A stretch of 47,020 bases of DNA from assembly GCA_903910795.1 (NCBI GenBank), contig CAIWAX010000103.1:1-47020 (forward strand). The letters are read 5' to 3'. This document shows, in pieces, positions 23,266 to 31,615 of this stretch. Origin of the DNA: an uncultured Anaerolineae bacterium (lineage in GTDB: Bacteria > Chloroflexota > Anaerolineae > Anaerolineales > Villigracilaceae). Position 1 is the stretch's first letter. Every line of letters begins with the position of its first letter. The position numbers were made by a program, and so were the translations under genes. The notes under the pieces were generated by a model. The model saw only the letters and a list, made by a program, of their open reading frames with translations. It searched no databases and had not been told where the DNA came from.

Positions 23266-25536
23266 ATGTCACGCTATATCGCAACAAGAGCCATTCGTGG
23301 TGCAAACGCCCTGGTAACCGAAGCTGAATTCATGCTGGAAAGAGCCATCGCAGAAAAAGGCGCCGAGACCCCCATTTCATTTCCAAACACTGCGTATTAC
23401 TTGCCGACCATCTACGCACTAATCGGCATTCCGGTCGAGACCCTCGGTCAGCTCAAAGATGTCATCAAACACGCCCGTGAGCTGTTGCATCCCTCCCCGG
23501 CCAAGAAACACTGGACACCTTATCTGGGTGAAACCCTGGATAGCGGCATGGCTACCCTGTTCGCTGCAGAGACTATTGAAGCAATACGCTTTATTTATAA
23601 CCTGCAACCAGAGCGGAAACCCGGATTCACCCTGGCCGGGGGCACCGCTTATCCCGCCCTTGGTGATCAGGGCGGCTATTTGAACGGCCCCATCGATGAT
23701 ATCCGCCTGCGCTCATGGGGTATCTCGCTGGTGGACGGGCGCATGCCTGGTTTTGCCGCCATCGTTGGCTGCGCAAAATCCAATGAAGTCGCAGTAAAAA
23801 TCGTGCGCGAACTCCAGAAACGCAACATTTTGACCTTCCTGTGCGGCAACGTGAACGGCCGTTCGATCATCGATCAACTCCAGGAGGAAGGTGTCGAATT
23901 GGGTTACGATACCTATACCGTGCCCTTTGGCACCGATACTATTTCAGCCATTTACCCGTTGGGCTTTGCAGCCCGCTCTGCCTTGACCTTTGGTGGTATG
24001 AAACCCGGTATGGCCCAGGATATCCTGCTCTATAACAAGGAACGCGTTTTTGCCTTTGTTCTGGCGCTGGGCGAGGTAGATGATCTGAAATATGCCGCAG
24101 CGGCTGGTGCCATCAACTTCGGGTTCCCCGTCATAGCAGATACAGTTATCCCCGAAATCCTGCCCACCGGTGTCACTACCTATGAACATGTGGTTTCGAT
24201 GCCTTTCGACAAAATCGATGGTGTCGATGATCTGGAACGCGCCGAACGTCTCATCCAAAAATGCATCGAGGTGCGCGGTGTCAAAATTAAGATGACCGAA
24301 GTGCCGATCCCGGTCTCGTATGGTTCCGCCTTTGAAGGCGAGGTAGTACGCAAGGCTGATCTACGCGTAGAATTTGGCGGTAAGCACAGCCGCTGCTATG
24401 AATATCTGTACACCGCGCCGTTAGAAGAAGTTGTTGATGGCAAGGTGGATGTTGTCGGCCCCGATTTCAGTGCCATCCCCGCCCAGGGCAATATGAGCGT
24501 TGGTGTGGTCATCAAGGTAGCTGGCAGATCGATGCAAACCGACTTCGAGCCGGTGCTCGAACGCCAGATACACTACTTTGTTAACGGCGCTTCCGGTATC
24601 CAGCACGTTGGACAGCGTGACATCGCCTGGATCCGCATTTCAAAAGCCGCCGCGGATAAAGGCTTCAGCCTTTCAGACATCGGCAAAATCCTGCACGCCC
24701 GCTTCCACGCTGATTTTGGCGCCATTGTTGACAAAGTACAGGTAACGGTTTACACAGATCCGGTTGAATTTGAAAAATGGCTGGAAACCGCTCGCGGCAC
24801 GTATGACTTCCGCAATAAACGCCTGGCTGATTTGACGGATGACAAGGTGGAAGAGTTCTACTCTTGCACCCTGTGCCAGAGTTTCGCCCCCAACCATGTT
24901 TGCGTGGTCAGCCCGCAGCGCCTGGGTTTATGCGGCGCCTATAACTGGCTGGACTGCAAAGCATCCTTTAACATCAATCCCACCGGTCCAAACCAACCCA
25001 TCAAACTCGGCAAATCCATCGACTTTAAGAAGGGTTACTGGTCTGGCACGAATGATTACGCGGCCATGGGCTCGCACGGCGTGGTCAACGAAGTATCGAT
25101 GTACTCCATTATGGAGAACCCGATGACGGCCTGCGGCTGCTTCGAATGCATCGTGATGCTGATTCCGGAAGCCAATGGTGTAATGATCGTCAGCCGCGAA
25201 GATACCAGCATGACCCCGGCTGGCATGACCTTCAGCACCCTGGCGGGCATCGCAGGCGGCGGTTTGCAAACTCCAGGAGTGATGGGCGTAGGCAAGTTCT
25301 ACCTGATCAGCCCCAAGTTCATCTCGGCCGACGGCGGCTTCAAGCGCGTGGTCTGGATGTCTTCGGTACTCAAGGAAACCATGGCAGATGAGTTCGCCAC
25401 TGTTGCCAACCGCGAAGGCGACCCGGATTTGATCGAGAAGATCGCCGATGAACGCAGCGCTGGCACAGTCGATGAGTTATTAGCCTGGTTGGAAGCCCAC
25501 CAGCACCCGGCCATGATCATGGAGCCCATGTTCTAG
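23266..25536 (+). CDS. acsB: Acetyl-CoA synthase, CODH/ACS complex beta subunit
   Basis: 756 residues, the full bacterial three-domain form (Moorella AcsB is about 729). It joins CO, a methyl group and CoA into acetyl-CoA. The A-cluster ligands are C534, C537, C546 and C556 for the [4Fe-4S] and C623-G-C625 for the distal nickel; the 67-residue distance between the two parts equals that in Moorella. The N-terminal domain that contacts CODH and forms the CO tunnel is present, unlike archaeal CdhC. AAGGAG precedes the start. Loading of nickel would need the CooC/AcsF proteins encoded at 16828-18433. Confidence 0.98.
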   Translation: MSRYIATRAIRGANALVTEAEFMLERAIAEKGAETPISFPNTAYYLPTIYALIGIPVETLGQLKDVIKHARELLHPSPAKKHWTPYLGETLDSGMATLFAAETIEAIRFIYNLQPERKPGFTLAGGTAYPALGDQGGYLNGPIDDIRLRSWGISLVDGRMPGFAAIVGCAKSNEVAVKIVRELQKRNILTFLCGNVNGRSIIDQLQEEGVELGYDTYTVPFGTDTISAIYPLGFAARSALTFGGMKPGMAQDILLYNKERVFAFVLALGEVDDLKYAAAAGAINFGFPVIADTVIPEILPTGVTTYEHVVSMPFDKIDGVDDLERAERLIQKCIEVRGVKIKMTEVPIPVSYGSAFEGEVVRKADLRVEFGGKHSRCYEYLYTAPLEEVVDGKVDVVGPDFSAIPAQGNMSVGVVIKVAGRSMQTDFEPVLERQIHYFVNGASGIQHVGQRDIAWIRISKAAADKGFSLSDIGKILHARFHADFGAIVDKVQVTVYTDPVEFEKWLETARGTYDFRNKRLADLTDDKVEEFYSCTLCQSFAPNHVCVVSPQRLGLCGAYNWLDCKASFNINPTGPNQPIKLGKSIDFKKGYWSGTNDYAAMGSHGVVNEVSMYSIMENPMTACGCFECIVMLIPEANGVMIVSREDTSMTPAGMTFSTLAGIAGGGLQTPGVMGVGKFYLISPKFISADGGFKRVVWMSSVLKETMADEFATVANREGDPDLIEKIADERSAGTVDELLAWLEAHQHPAMIMEPMF

Positions 25537-25561
25537 GCCATTACCTTAAGAGTTGTATAAC

Positions 25562-25597
25562 ATGGGGATTGGGACCTGCGAAAGTCCCAGTCCCCAT
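25562..25597 (+). other. Intercistronic stem-loop, acsB-CBS gene
   Basis: ATGGGGATTGGGAC / GTCCCAGTCCCCAT, 14 bp with one G-T pair and an 8-nt loop (CTGCGAAA). There is no T-run on either strand. Its 3' end lies 17 nt before the start codon of the CBS gene. Confidence 0.7.
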
Positions 25598-25614
25598 TTG
25601 AATGTAAAAAAAAC

Positions 25615-26112
25615 ATGCAACCTAAACTCGTGCGCGACTTAATGACTGTTGGTGTTCCAACATGCAAAACCACGACCAATATTGTGGATATTGCTCGTTT
25701 TATATTGGAACAAAGTGTTGAAGAAATGGTTGTGCTGGGGGTTGAAGGCGAGGGCGTCGGCATTGTCGGTTATGAACAATTGGTCAGCGCTTACAACCGC
25801 GAAAATGTAAAATCCTTGACCGCCGAAGATATCATGCGCGAGGGCGTACCTGAATTACCAGCAGACATTCCACTTGAGCTGGCTGCCCAGATGTTGAAAG
25901 ATAAAGGCATCCGCGTAGCGTATATGACGCACAATTCCGCGGGCATCATTTATCCCGCCGCGCTGATTTCCTATAAGCACATTCTCCGCCACCTGGTTGC
26001 GAATAATGATTCTGAGCTAAAAGATCTCGGCCTGGCTGCTGAGCGCAAAAGCCCCATAGATACCTTTCTTGCACGTCGAGACGAAGCCCGCCGAAAAGCC
26101 GGGCTGACCTGA
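25615..26112 (+). CDS. CBS-pair protein in the CODH/ACS operon
   Basis: 165 residues made of a tandem CBS pair: LVRDLMTVGVPTCKTTTNIVDIARFILEQSVEEMVVLG and ExxGxVGIV-type end for the first, TAEDIMREGVPELPADIPLELAAQMLKDKGIRVAYMTH for the second, then a charged C-terminal helix (about 137-165). CBS pairs bind adenosine nucleotides or SAM. No catalytic domain is attached, so it probably senses energy charge and acts on a partner. It is placed between acsB and acsD; the preceding stem-loop and lack of a clear ribosome site (only A-rich sequence before the ATG) suggest that its translation is controlled separately. Confidence 0.85.
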   Translation: MQPKLVRDLMTVGVPTCKTTTNIVDIARFILEQSVEEMVVLGVEGEGVGIVGYEQLVSAYNRENVKSLTAEDIMREGVPELPADIPLELAAQMLKDKGIRVAYMTHNSAGIIYPAALISYKHILRHLVANNDSELKDLGLAAERKSPIDTFLARRDEARRKAGLT

Positions 26113-26153
26113 GTTAATCTCAAATTTGTTAACAGAACGAAAAGGAGTACATC

Positions 26154-27098
26154 ATGCCAGTAGAAATCCCAAAAGATAAATGGACAGGCAAGGTACGAAC
26201 CGTGACCCTGGGAGCAACTGCCGCGGAAGGCGGCACACGTACCAAAAGCATTGTCGTCGGTGGTGATACCACCATGCCGTTCATGCAGTTTGAGGCGCCA
26301 ACCGCTCACACACCCGTGATAGCCATCGAAATCAAATCTCGCAAGCCCGATGATTGGTCTTCCCTGCTCGAAGAAACCTGGGGCAGTGTGATGAGTGATC
26401 CAGCCGCCTGGGCCAAAGCTGCTGAAGCCGCTGGCGCAGATATGATCGTCCTGTGGTTGTCGCTTGAAGATACTGCAGACGATGCTATGCGGGCTGTCAA
26501 GTCCGTTCTGGCCGCGACCGGTTTACCCCTGGCTGTTTATGGGCCCGGACAGGTGGATAAAGACAATGAACTTCTGGTGGCCGTTTCTGAATCCGCCAAT
26601 GGCGAAAAACTTCTCCTGGGCATCTGCGAGGACAAAAACTATCGCACTATCGCGGCGACTTCCATGGCGAATGGGCACCTCATCACGGCCCGCACAGCCA
26701 TGGATGTGAACCTGGCCAAACAGTTGAATATTCTGATCAGCGATATGGGATTGCCGCTGGATCGTGTGATCATGGATCCCACCACCGGCGCGCTTGGCTA
26801 TGGAATGGAATATGGATATTCCGTCATGGAACGCTTGCGCCTGGCTGCCCTGCAGGGCGATGCCATGACACAGCTTCCGATGATGGTTACTCCTGGTTTT
26901 GAGACATGGAAAACTAAGGAATCAAAGGTAGGTGTGGGTGTGCCGGAAGCCTGGGGTGATTGGAAAGAACGCGCCATTCACTGGGAAACACTAACTGCGA
27001 CAGCCCTGCTTGAATCGGGCGCTTCCATCGTTGTGCTGCGTCACCCCGAGTCATTGAAACGGGTTCGCACAGCCATAACCGAACTCATGACCGCTTAG
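26154..27098 (+). CDS. acsD: Corrinoid/iron-sulfur protein small subunit
   Basis: 314 residues, the delta subunit of CODH/ACS. With AcsC it forms the CFeSP heterodimer that carries the methyl group on cobalamin from methyl-THF to the A-cluster of AcsB. The TIM-barrel elements are clear: FMQFEAPTAHTPVIAIEIKSR, ADMIVLWLSLEDTADD, LITARTAMDVNLAKQLNILISDMG, and MDPTTGALGYGMEYGYSVMERLRLAAL near the C-terminus. AAAAGGAG lies upstream. It is followed after 9 nt by acsC, with that gap containing the acsC ribosome site. Confidence 0.97.
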   Translation: MPVEIPKDKWTGKVRTVTLGATAAEGGTRTKSIVVGGDTTMPFMQFEAPTAHTPVIAIEIKSRKPDDWSSLLEETWGSVMSDPAAWAKAAEAAGADMIVLWLSLEDTADDAMRAVKSVLAATGLPLAVYGPGQVDKDNELLVAVSESANGEKLLLGICEDKNYRTIAATSMANGHLITARTAMDVNLAKQLNILISDMGLPLDRVIMDPTTGALGYGMEYGYSVMERLRLAALQGDAMTQLPMMVTPGFETWKTKESKVGVGVPEAWGDWKERAIHWETLTATALLESGASIVVLRHPESLKRVRTAITELMTA

Positions 27099-27107
27099 GA
27101 GGACGAC

Positions 27108-28433
27108 ATGGCACTCTCAGGTATTCAAATCTATAAGATGCTCCCGCAGACCAACTGCAAAGAATGCGGTTTCCCCACCTGCCTGGCTTTTGCAATGAAA
27201 TTGGCCGCCAAACAGGTTGAACTTTCAGGCTGCCCGTATGTCAGCGCCGAATCAAAAGCCAAGCTCGCAGAATCATCTGCGCCGCCAGTACGCCTGATCA
27301 CCCTCAAAGGGATCGGCATCGATGTGAAAGCTGGCAACGAAGTCTGCCTTTACCGGCACGAGAAGACTTTTTACAACAAAAGTGGTCTATTTGTGCGGAT
27401 TAAATCCTCTCAAACTGACATCGCTGCCCAGGTTGCCAGGGCTGACGCCTATAAAGTCACGTATGTCGGTATCGATTTCACCGTGGATGGCTTCGCGGTT
27501 GAAGCCGATGATCCGTCCAAATTCGCCGAGGCCATCAAGGCTGTGCGCGCTGCCACCAAACGCCCTTTGATTCTTATTTCAAGTGACCCGGCCGTATTGT
27601 CGGCTGGGGCAGCAGTCTTGCCAGGTGAAACACCGCTGCTATGTGGTGCCACTTCCGCAAATTGGGAAGCCATGGCTGAAGTTGCCAAAACCGCAAAAGC
27701 CGCCCTGGCTATCAGCGGTGATAGTCTTGATGAACTGGCCGATCTTACTGAAAAAATCAAAGCCAAAGGCGTTGAAGACTTGGTGTTGGCTCCGGGTGGA
27801 AAGACTATGGGCGGCTCTCTGATTTTGGCAACCCAGATCCGCCGCCTGGCGCTCAAAAACTTCCGCGCGCTTGGCTACCCAATGCTAACCATGCCAGGCA
27901 ACGCCGGTTCTCCCGAACGTGAAAGCCTGCTGGCGGCTCAAGCGATTACCAAATACGCCGGTTTCGTTGTGCTCGACAAGTTCAGCCCTGAACTAATGTA
28001 TGCGCTTCTCGTGCTGCGCGAAAATATCTACACCGATCCCCAAAAACCGATCCAGGTTACACCCGGCCTCTTTGATATCAATAACCCCAAACCGGAATCC
28101 CCCGTACTGGTCACAACCAACTTCAGCATCACCTACTTCTCGGTGGCCAACGAAGTTGAAGGTTCTGGACTTCCTGCACGACTATTAGTTGTAGACGCTG
28201 ACGGTATGTCAGTTTTGACCGCCTGGGCCGCTGGGAAATTTGATGCGGAACGCATTGCCAAAGCCGTCAAGGCCTTTGGTGTCGAGGCGAAGACAAATAA
28301 AAAGCAGATCGTAATCCCCGGTCATGTTGCCGTGCTGTCTGGCGAACTGGAAGAAGAACTCCCTGGCTGGGAAATCCGGGTCGGTCCGCGCGAAGCTGTG
28401 GATTTGCCTGCTTTTATGAAAAAGGCTTTATAA
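27108..28433 (+). CDS. acsC: Corrinoid/iron-sulfur protein large subunit
   Basis: 441 residues, the gamma subunit. The N-terminal [4Fe-4S] motif is C17-x2-C20-x4-C25-x16-C42 (NCKECGFPTC), which delivers reducing equivalents for reactivation of Co(II). The middle is a TIM barrel and the C-terminus a B12-binding Rossmann-like domain; FRALGYPMLTMPGNAGSPERE and FSITYFSVANEVEGSGLPA are typical. AGGAGG precedes the ATG. It follows acsD closely, in the order acsD-acsC, then after about 107 nt its activator acsV. Confidence 0.97.
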   Translation: MALSGIQIYKMLPQTNCKECGFPTCLAFAMKLAAKQVELSGCPYVSAESKAKLAESSAPPVRLITLKGIGIDVKAGNEVCLYRHEKTFYNKSGLFVRIKSSQTDIAAQVARADAYKVTYVGIDFTVDGFAVEADDPSKFAEAIKAVRAATKRPLILISSDPAVLSAGAAVLPGETPLLCGATSANWEAMAEVAKTAKAALAISGDSLDELADLTEKIKAKGVEDLVLAPGGKTMGGSLILATQIRRLALKNFRALGYPMLTMPGNAGSPERESLLAAQAITKYAGFVVLDKFSPELMYALLVLRENIYTDPQKPIQVTPGLFDINNPKPESPVLVTTNFSITYFSVANEVEGSGLPARLLVVDADGMSVLTAWAAGKFDAERIAKAVKAFGVEAKTNKKQIVIPGHVAVLSGELEEELPGWEIRVGPREAVDLPAFMKKAL

Positions 28434-28456
28434 CCCGGCTGGCATGGCCCAGCACG

Positions 28457-28505
28457 GAGAAATTTTTCTCGAAATCCGGGCTGTTGGAAATTGAAATTTT
28501 TCAAT
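28457..28505 (+). other. Two tight palindromes in the acsC-acsV gap
   Basis: GAGAAA-TT-TTTCTC (28457-28470) and ATTGAAA-TT-TTTCAAT (28490-28505) share the same GAAATTTTTC core. Each can form a short stem with a minimal loop. They are the only structure seen in this 107-nt gap, whose ribosome site is weak. Confidence 0.4.
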
Positions 28506-28540
28506 AGCTAAACAAATAGGCCTGAAAGAAAAGATTGATA

Positions 28541-30466
28541 ATGGCTGAACACACTGTAACCTTCACTACTGCAGATGGCAAAACGGCTACTGTGCATGCG
28601 CAAACGGGTTTATTACTCGCTGAAGCTGCACAAAATGCTGGCATTGACATTGGTCAGCCTTGTGGAGGCCAGGGCCGCTGTGGGCGCTGCGCGGTACAGG
28701 TAACTGCAGGAAATGTACGCCGGCGCTCCACATTGCGGCTCTCCTCCGAAGCCCTCGAACTCGGATATGCGCTTGCCTGCCAATCGGTTGTGGAAGGTGA
28801 TGTTTCTATTTTCGTTCCCGAACAGGAAAAGATCGAGCGCAAACTTACCACCGATCGCGTGGCCGCCGAGGTCAGCATCCCGGCCGGTTACGATTTCAAC
28901 TGGTCTCAGACCATCCGGCGCTACAATGTGCGCTTGAATGAACCATCGATGGATGACCAAACAGACGATTGGAGCAGGCTCCAAACAATTCTCAGACAAC
29001 AACACAAACTTGAAAGCGTCACTTGCAGCCTTCAGCTTCTGCGCCGTTTAGGTGCCATCTTGCGCGATGCCAAATGGCAAGTAGGCGTGGTTGGTAACCT
29101 GCGCGATAAAAACATGCTGGAAATCATCGATGTTCTGCCTGAAATGGTGGATGAAGATGAACCGCTATATGCAGCCGCGATTGATATCGGCACAACCACG
29201 GTAAGTTTCTGGCTGGTTGACCTGATGACCGGCAAAGTGGTTTCACAGGTGGCTGAGTATAACGGCCAGATTTCACGCGGCGAGGATGTCATTTCACGCA
29301 TTATCTATTCAAGTAAAGGAACAGGCCGGGATGAACTCCAAAAAAGAGTCACCGATACGATTAACGCGCTATGTGCAACAGCCTGCAAGCGTGTCAAATC
29401 CCGGCCAGCAGAAGTGATCAAAGCTACAATTGCCGGAAACAGCACGATGATCCATCTACTGCTGGGCATTCCCGCAGCCTCGATCCGTTATTCGCCCTTC
29501 ATCACCGCCTGTAATCACCCACCAATTACCACCGCTCGCGAGCTGGGTTTGAATTTCAGCCCGGACGCCTTGATAGATTGCTTGCCTGGCGTAGCCAGTT
29601 ATGTTGGATCCGACATTACCGCGGGTGTTCTCTCAAGCCGGATCGATTCGGCTGAGGATGTAACTTTGTTCATCGATGTCGGCACAAACGGCGAGATCGT
29701 TCTGGGAAACCAGGACTGGCTGGTCACCTGCGCCTGTTCGGCTGGCCCAGCGTTTGAAGGGGCAGGCGTAGTGCACGGAATGCGCGCCACAAACGGTGCG
29801 ATTGAAGAAGTCTGGATCAACGGCGACACCTACGAACCGACTACCCGGGTAATTGGTAACAGCAAACCCAAAGGAATTTGCGGTTCCGGTTTAATCTCCC
29901 TGATCGCAGAGATGTTCCTGACCGGCGTTCTTGATAAAGCCGGAAATGTCAACCTGACGATCCCAACCAACCGGGTGCGCGAAGGCGAACACGGCGGAGA
30001 ATACGTACTCTCCTGGGCCAGTGAAAGTGAAACCGGCCAGGATATCACCATCACCCGGGTGGATGTAGACAATCTATTGAGAGCCAAAGCCGCCATTTAC
30101 GCTGGTTTCAGTGTTCTGGCCGAGCAGGTTGGTATGACGCTTGCGGATGTCCAGCAAATGTATATCGGCGGTTCGTTCGGTAAATATATCAATGTTGAAA
30201 AAGCTGTGCAAATTGGCCTCCTGCCAGATATGCCCTGGGAAAAGTTCAATTTCCTTGGAAATACATCCATCAAAGGCGCCTACTACACCTTGCTGAACGC
30301 CGATGAACGAGAACGCATCAAGGATATTGCCAACCGCATGACTTATATTGAATTATCGGCTGATAACACTTTCTACGACGCTTTTACATCGGCATTGTTC
30401 CTGCCGCATACTGACATGGCAAAATTCCCGACCGTTCAAAGCGCTTTCGCGAACCAGTCTTCCTGA
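28541..30466 (+). CDS. acsV: Corrinoid protein reductive activator (RACo/AcsV type)
   Basis: 641 residues; the TTG at 28535 is less likely than this ATG. The N-terminal [2Fe-2S] ferredoxin domain has C41-x5-C47-x2-C50 (CGGQGRCGRC) and the distal Cys near 80 (YALACQSV). A linker domain follows, then an actin-like ASKHA ATPase domain with phosphate motifs AAIDIGTTTVSFWLVD and FIDVGTNGEIVLG and the end motif GGSFGKYINVEKA. Such proteins use ATP to reduce inactive Co(II) corrinoid to Co(I). Its place right after acsC fits a role in keeping CFeSP active. Confidence 0.95.
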   Translation: MAEHTVTFTTADGKTATVHAQTGLLLAEAAQNAGIDIGQPCGGQGRCGRCAVQVTAGNVRRRSTLRLSSEALELGYALACQSVVEGDVSIFVPEQEKIERKLTTDRVAAEVSIPAGYDFNWSQTIRRYNVRLNEPSMDDQTDDWSRLQTILRQQHKLESVTCSLQLLRRLGAILRDAKWQVGVVGNLRDKNMLEIIDVLPEMVDEDEPLYAAAIDIGTTTVSFWLVDLMTGKVVSQVAEYNGQISRGEDVISRIIYSSKGTGRDELQKRVTDTINALCATACKRVKSRPAEVIKATIAGNSTMIHLLLGIPAASIRYSPFITACNHPPITTARELGLNFSPDALIDCLPGVASYVGSDITAGVLSSRIDSAEDVTLFIDVGTNGEIVLGNQDWLVTCACSAGPAFEGAGVVHGMRATNGAIEEVWINGDTYEPTTRVIGNSKPKGICGSGLISLIAEMFLTGVLDKAGNVNLTIPTNRVREGEHGGEYVLSWASESETGQDITITRVDVDNLLRAKAAIYAGFSVLAEQVGMTLADVQQMYIGGSFGKYINVEKAVQIGLLPDMPWEKFNFLGNTSIKGAYYTLLNADERERIKDIANRMTYIELSADNTFYDAFTSALFLPHTDMAKFPTVQSAFANQSS

Positions 30467-30543
30467 TCCATGAACTCGCTTCAAAAAAACATGACCCATC
30501 AGACTCATCACCAGACCATCTGGAACTACTTTTTGGAGGAAAA

Positions 30544-31467
30544 ATGTACATCATTGGCGAAAATATCCACATCATTTCGGAAAAAGTCAAAGAAGCATTA
30601 ATCAATCGTGATCGCGAATTCTTCATGGATCTCGCGGTCAAGCAGGTTGAAGCAGGTGCAAGCGCAGTTGATATCAATCTTGGCCCCCGCAAAAAAGATT
30701 GGGCCGAAGTCTTCCCCTGGATGGTCGAAGCGGTTGAATCTGTAGTGGATGTGCCATTATCCATCGACACCACCAATATAGACGGCATGGAAGCAGCTCT
30801 TAAAACAATCAAAAAAAATCAGCCAATTTTGAATTCCACATCTGCCGAACCAGAACGACTGCAAAAAATTCCGCTGTTGGCCAAGAAATATGGCGCCAAG
30901 GTGATCGCCCTGACTATGGCCGCCGAGGGCATCCCTGTTTCAGCGGATGACCGCGTAAATATAGCGGTTGAGAAATTGATCCCCCGTATGATGGAGATTG
31001 ATTTCCCCATGAGCGACCTGATCATCGACCCGCTGGTGTTGACCACCTCCGGCTGCCAGCAATACTGCCCGCATTTGATCGAAACCGTCCGCACCTTGCA
31101 GTACGCCTGGGAACCGGCCCCCATTATCTCGGTTGGGCTTTCAAATGTTTCCAACGCCGTACCCAACGAAAATCGGCCGTTGATCAACCGGGTTTACCTC
31201 TCCATGTTGATGGGTGTTGGTTTGCAAATGATGATTGCCAATCCGTTTGACAAGGATCAGAACAACGTCATCAAGTGGATCGAAACAAAGGATATGTCCA
31301 CATCTCTTTCCCGGTTATATAATAAGATTGCGGAGCGCATCGCCGCATCTGATGAACCACAACCTGAAGATTTCGATATGCAAGACCCGGAACAAGGAGC
31401 GATCTGGAAAACTACTCAGATCCTCTTGAACAAAGTTATTTACGCTGATGGGTATCTTAACCAGTAA
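30544..31467 (+). CDS. acsE: Methyltetrahydrofolate:corrinoid/iron-sulfur protein methyltransferase
   Basis: 307 residues, with GGAGG upstream. The enzyme moves the methyl group from CH3-THF to Co(I) of AcsCD. It is a pterin-binding TIM barrel: MYIIGENIHIIS at the start, ASAVDINLGPRKKDW, VPLSIDTTN, PILNSTSAEPER, DLIIDPLVL and SVGLSNVSNAVPNENRPLIN, all typical of AcsE/MeTr. Moorella AcsE has about 262 residues, so this one carries a C-terminal addition of some 40 residues (SDEPQPEDFDMQDPEQGAIW and following). It directly precedes the fused methylene-THF reductase. Confidence 0.96.
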   Translation: MYIIGENIHIISEKVKEALINRDREFFMDLAVKQVEAGASAVDINLGPRKKDWAEVFPWMVEAVESVVDVPLSIDTTNIDGMEAALKTIKKNQPILNSTSAEPERLQKIPLLAKKYGAKVIALTMAAEGIPVSADDRVNIAVEKLIPRMMEIDFPMSDLIIDPLVLTTSGCQQYCPHLIETVRTLQYAWEPAPIISVGLSNVSNAVPNENRPLINRVYLSMLMGVGLQMMIANPFDKDQNNVIKWIETKDMSTSLSRLYNKIAERIAASDEPQPEDFDMQDPEQGAIWKTTQILLNKVIYADGYLNQ

Positions 31468-31485
31468 CCACCGCATAAAGCCATC

Positions 31486-31525
31486 ATTTGCCGTATGGCA
31501 CTTGAATTTGTGCCATACGGCAAAT
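31486..31525 (+). other. Intercistronic stem-loop, acsE-metVF
   Basis: A perfect 16-bp stem ATTTGCCGTATGGCAC / GTGCCATACGGCAAAT with an 8-nt loop (TTGAATTT). No T-run follows. It lies in a 148-nt gap, 90 nt before the next start. Confidence 0.75.
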
Positions 31526-31615
31526 CCCGAAAATATCCTGAGTAATTCATGCAGGGCAATTTGGATTAATTTCTGAACGAATATCTTTATCCAATCCTAA
31601 AAACTGGAGCTCGCT

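Noticed and set aside
25562-25597. Rho-independent terminator ending the operon after acsB
   Set aside because: The stem is strong but neither strand has a T-run, and the following genes acsD, acsC and acsV belong to the same pathway.
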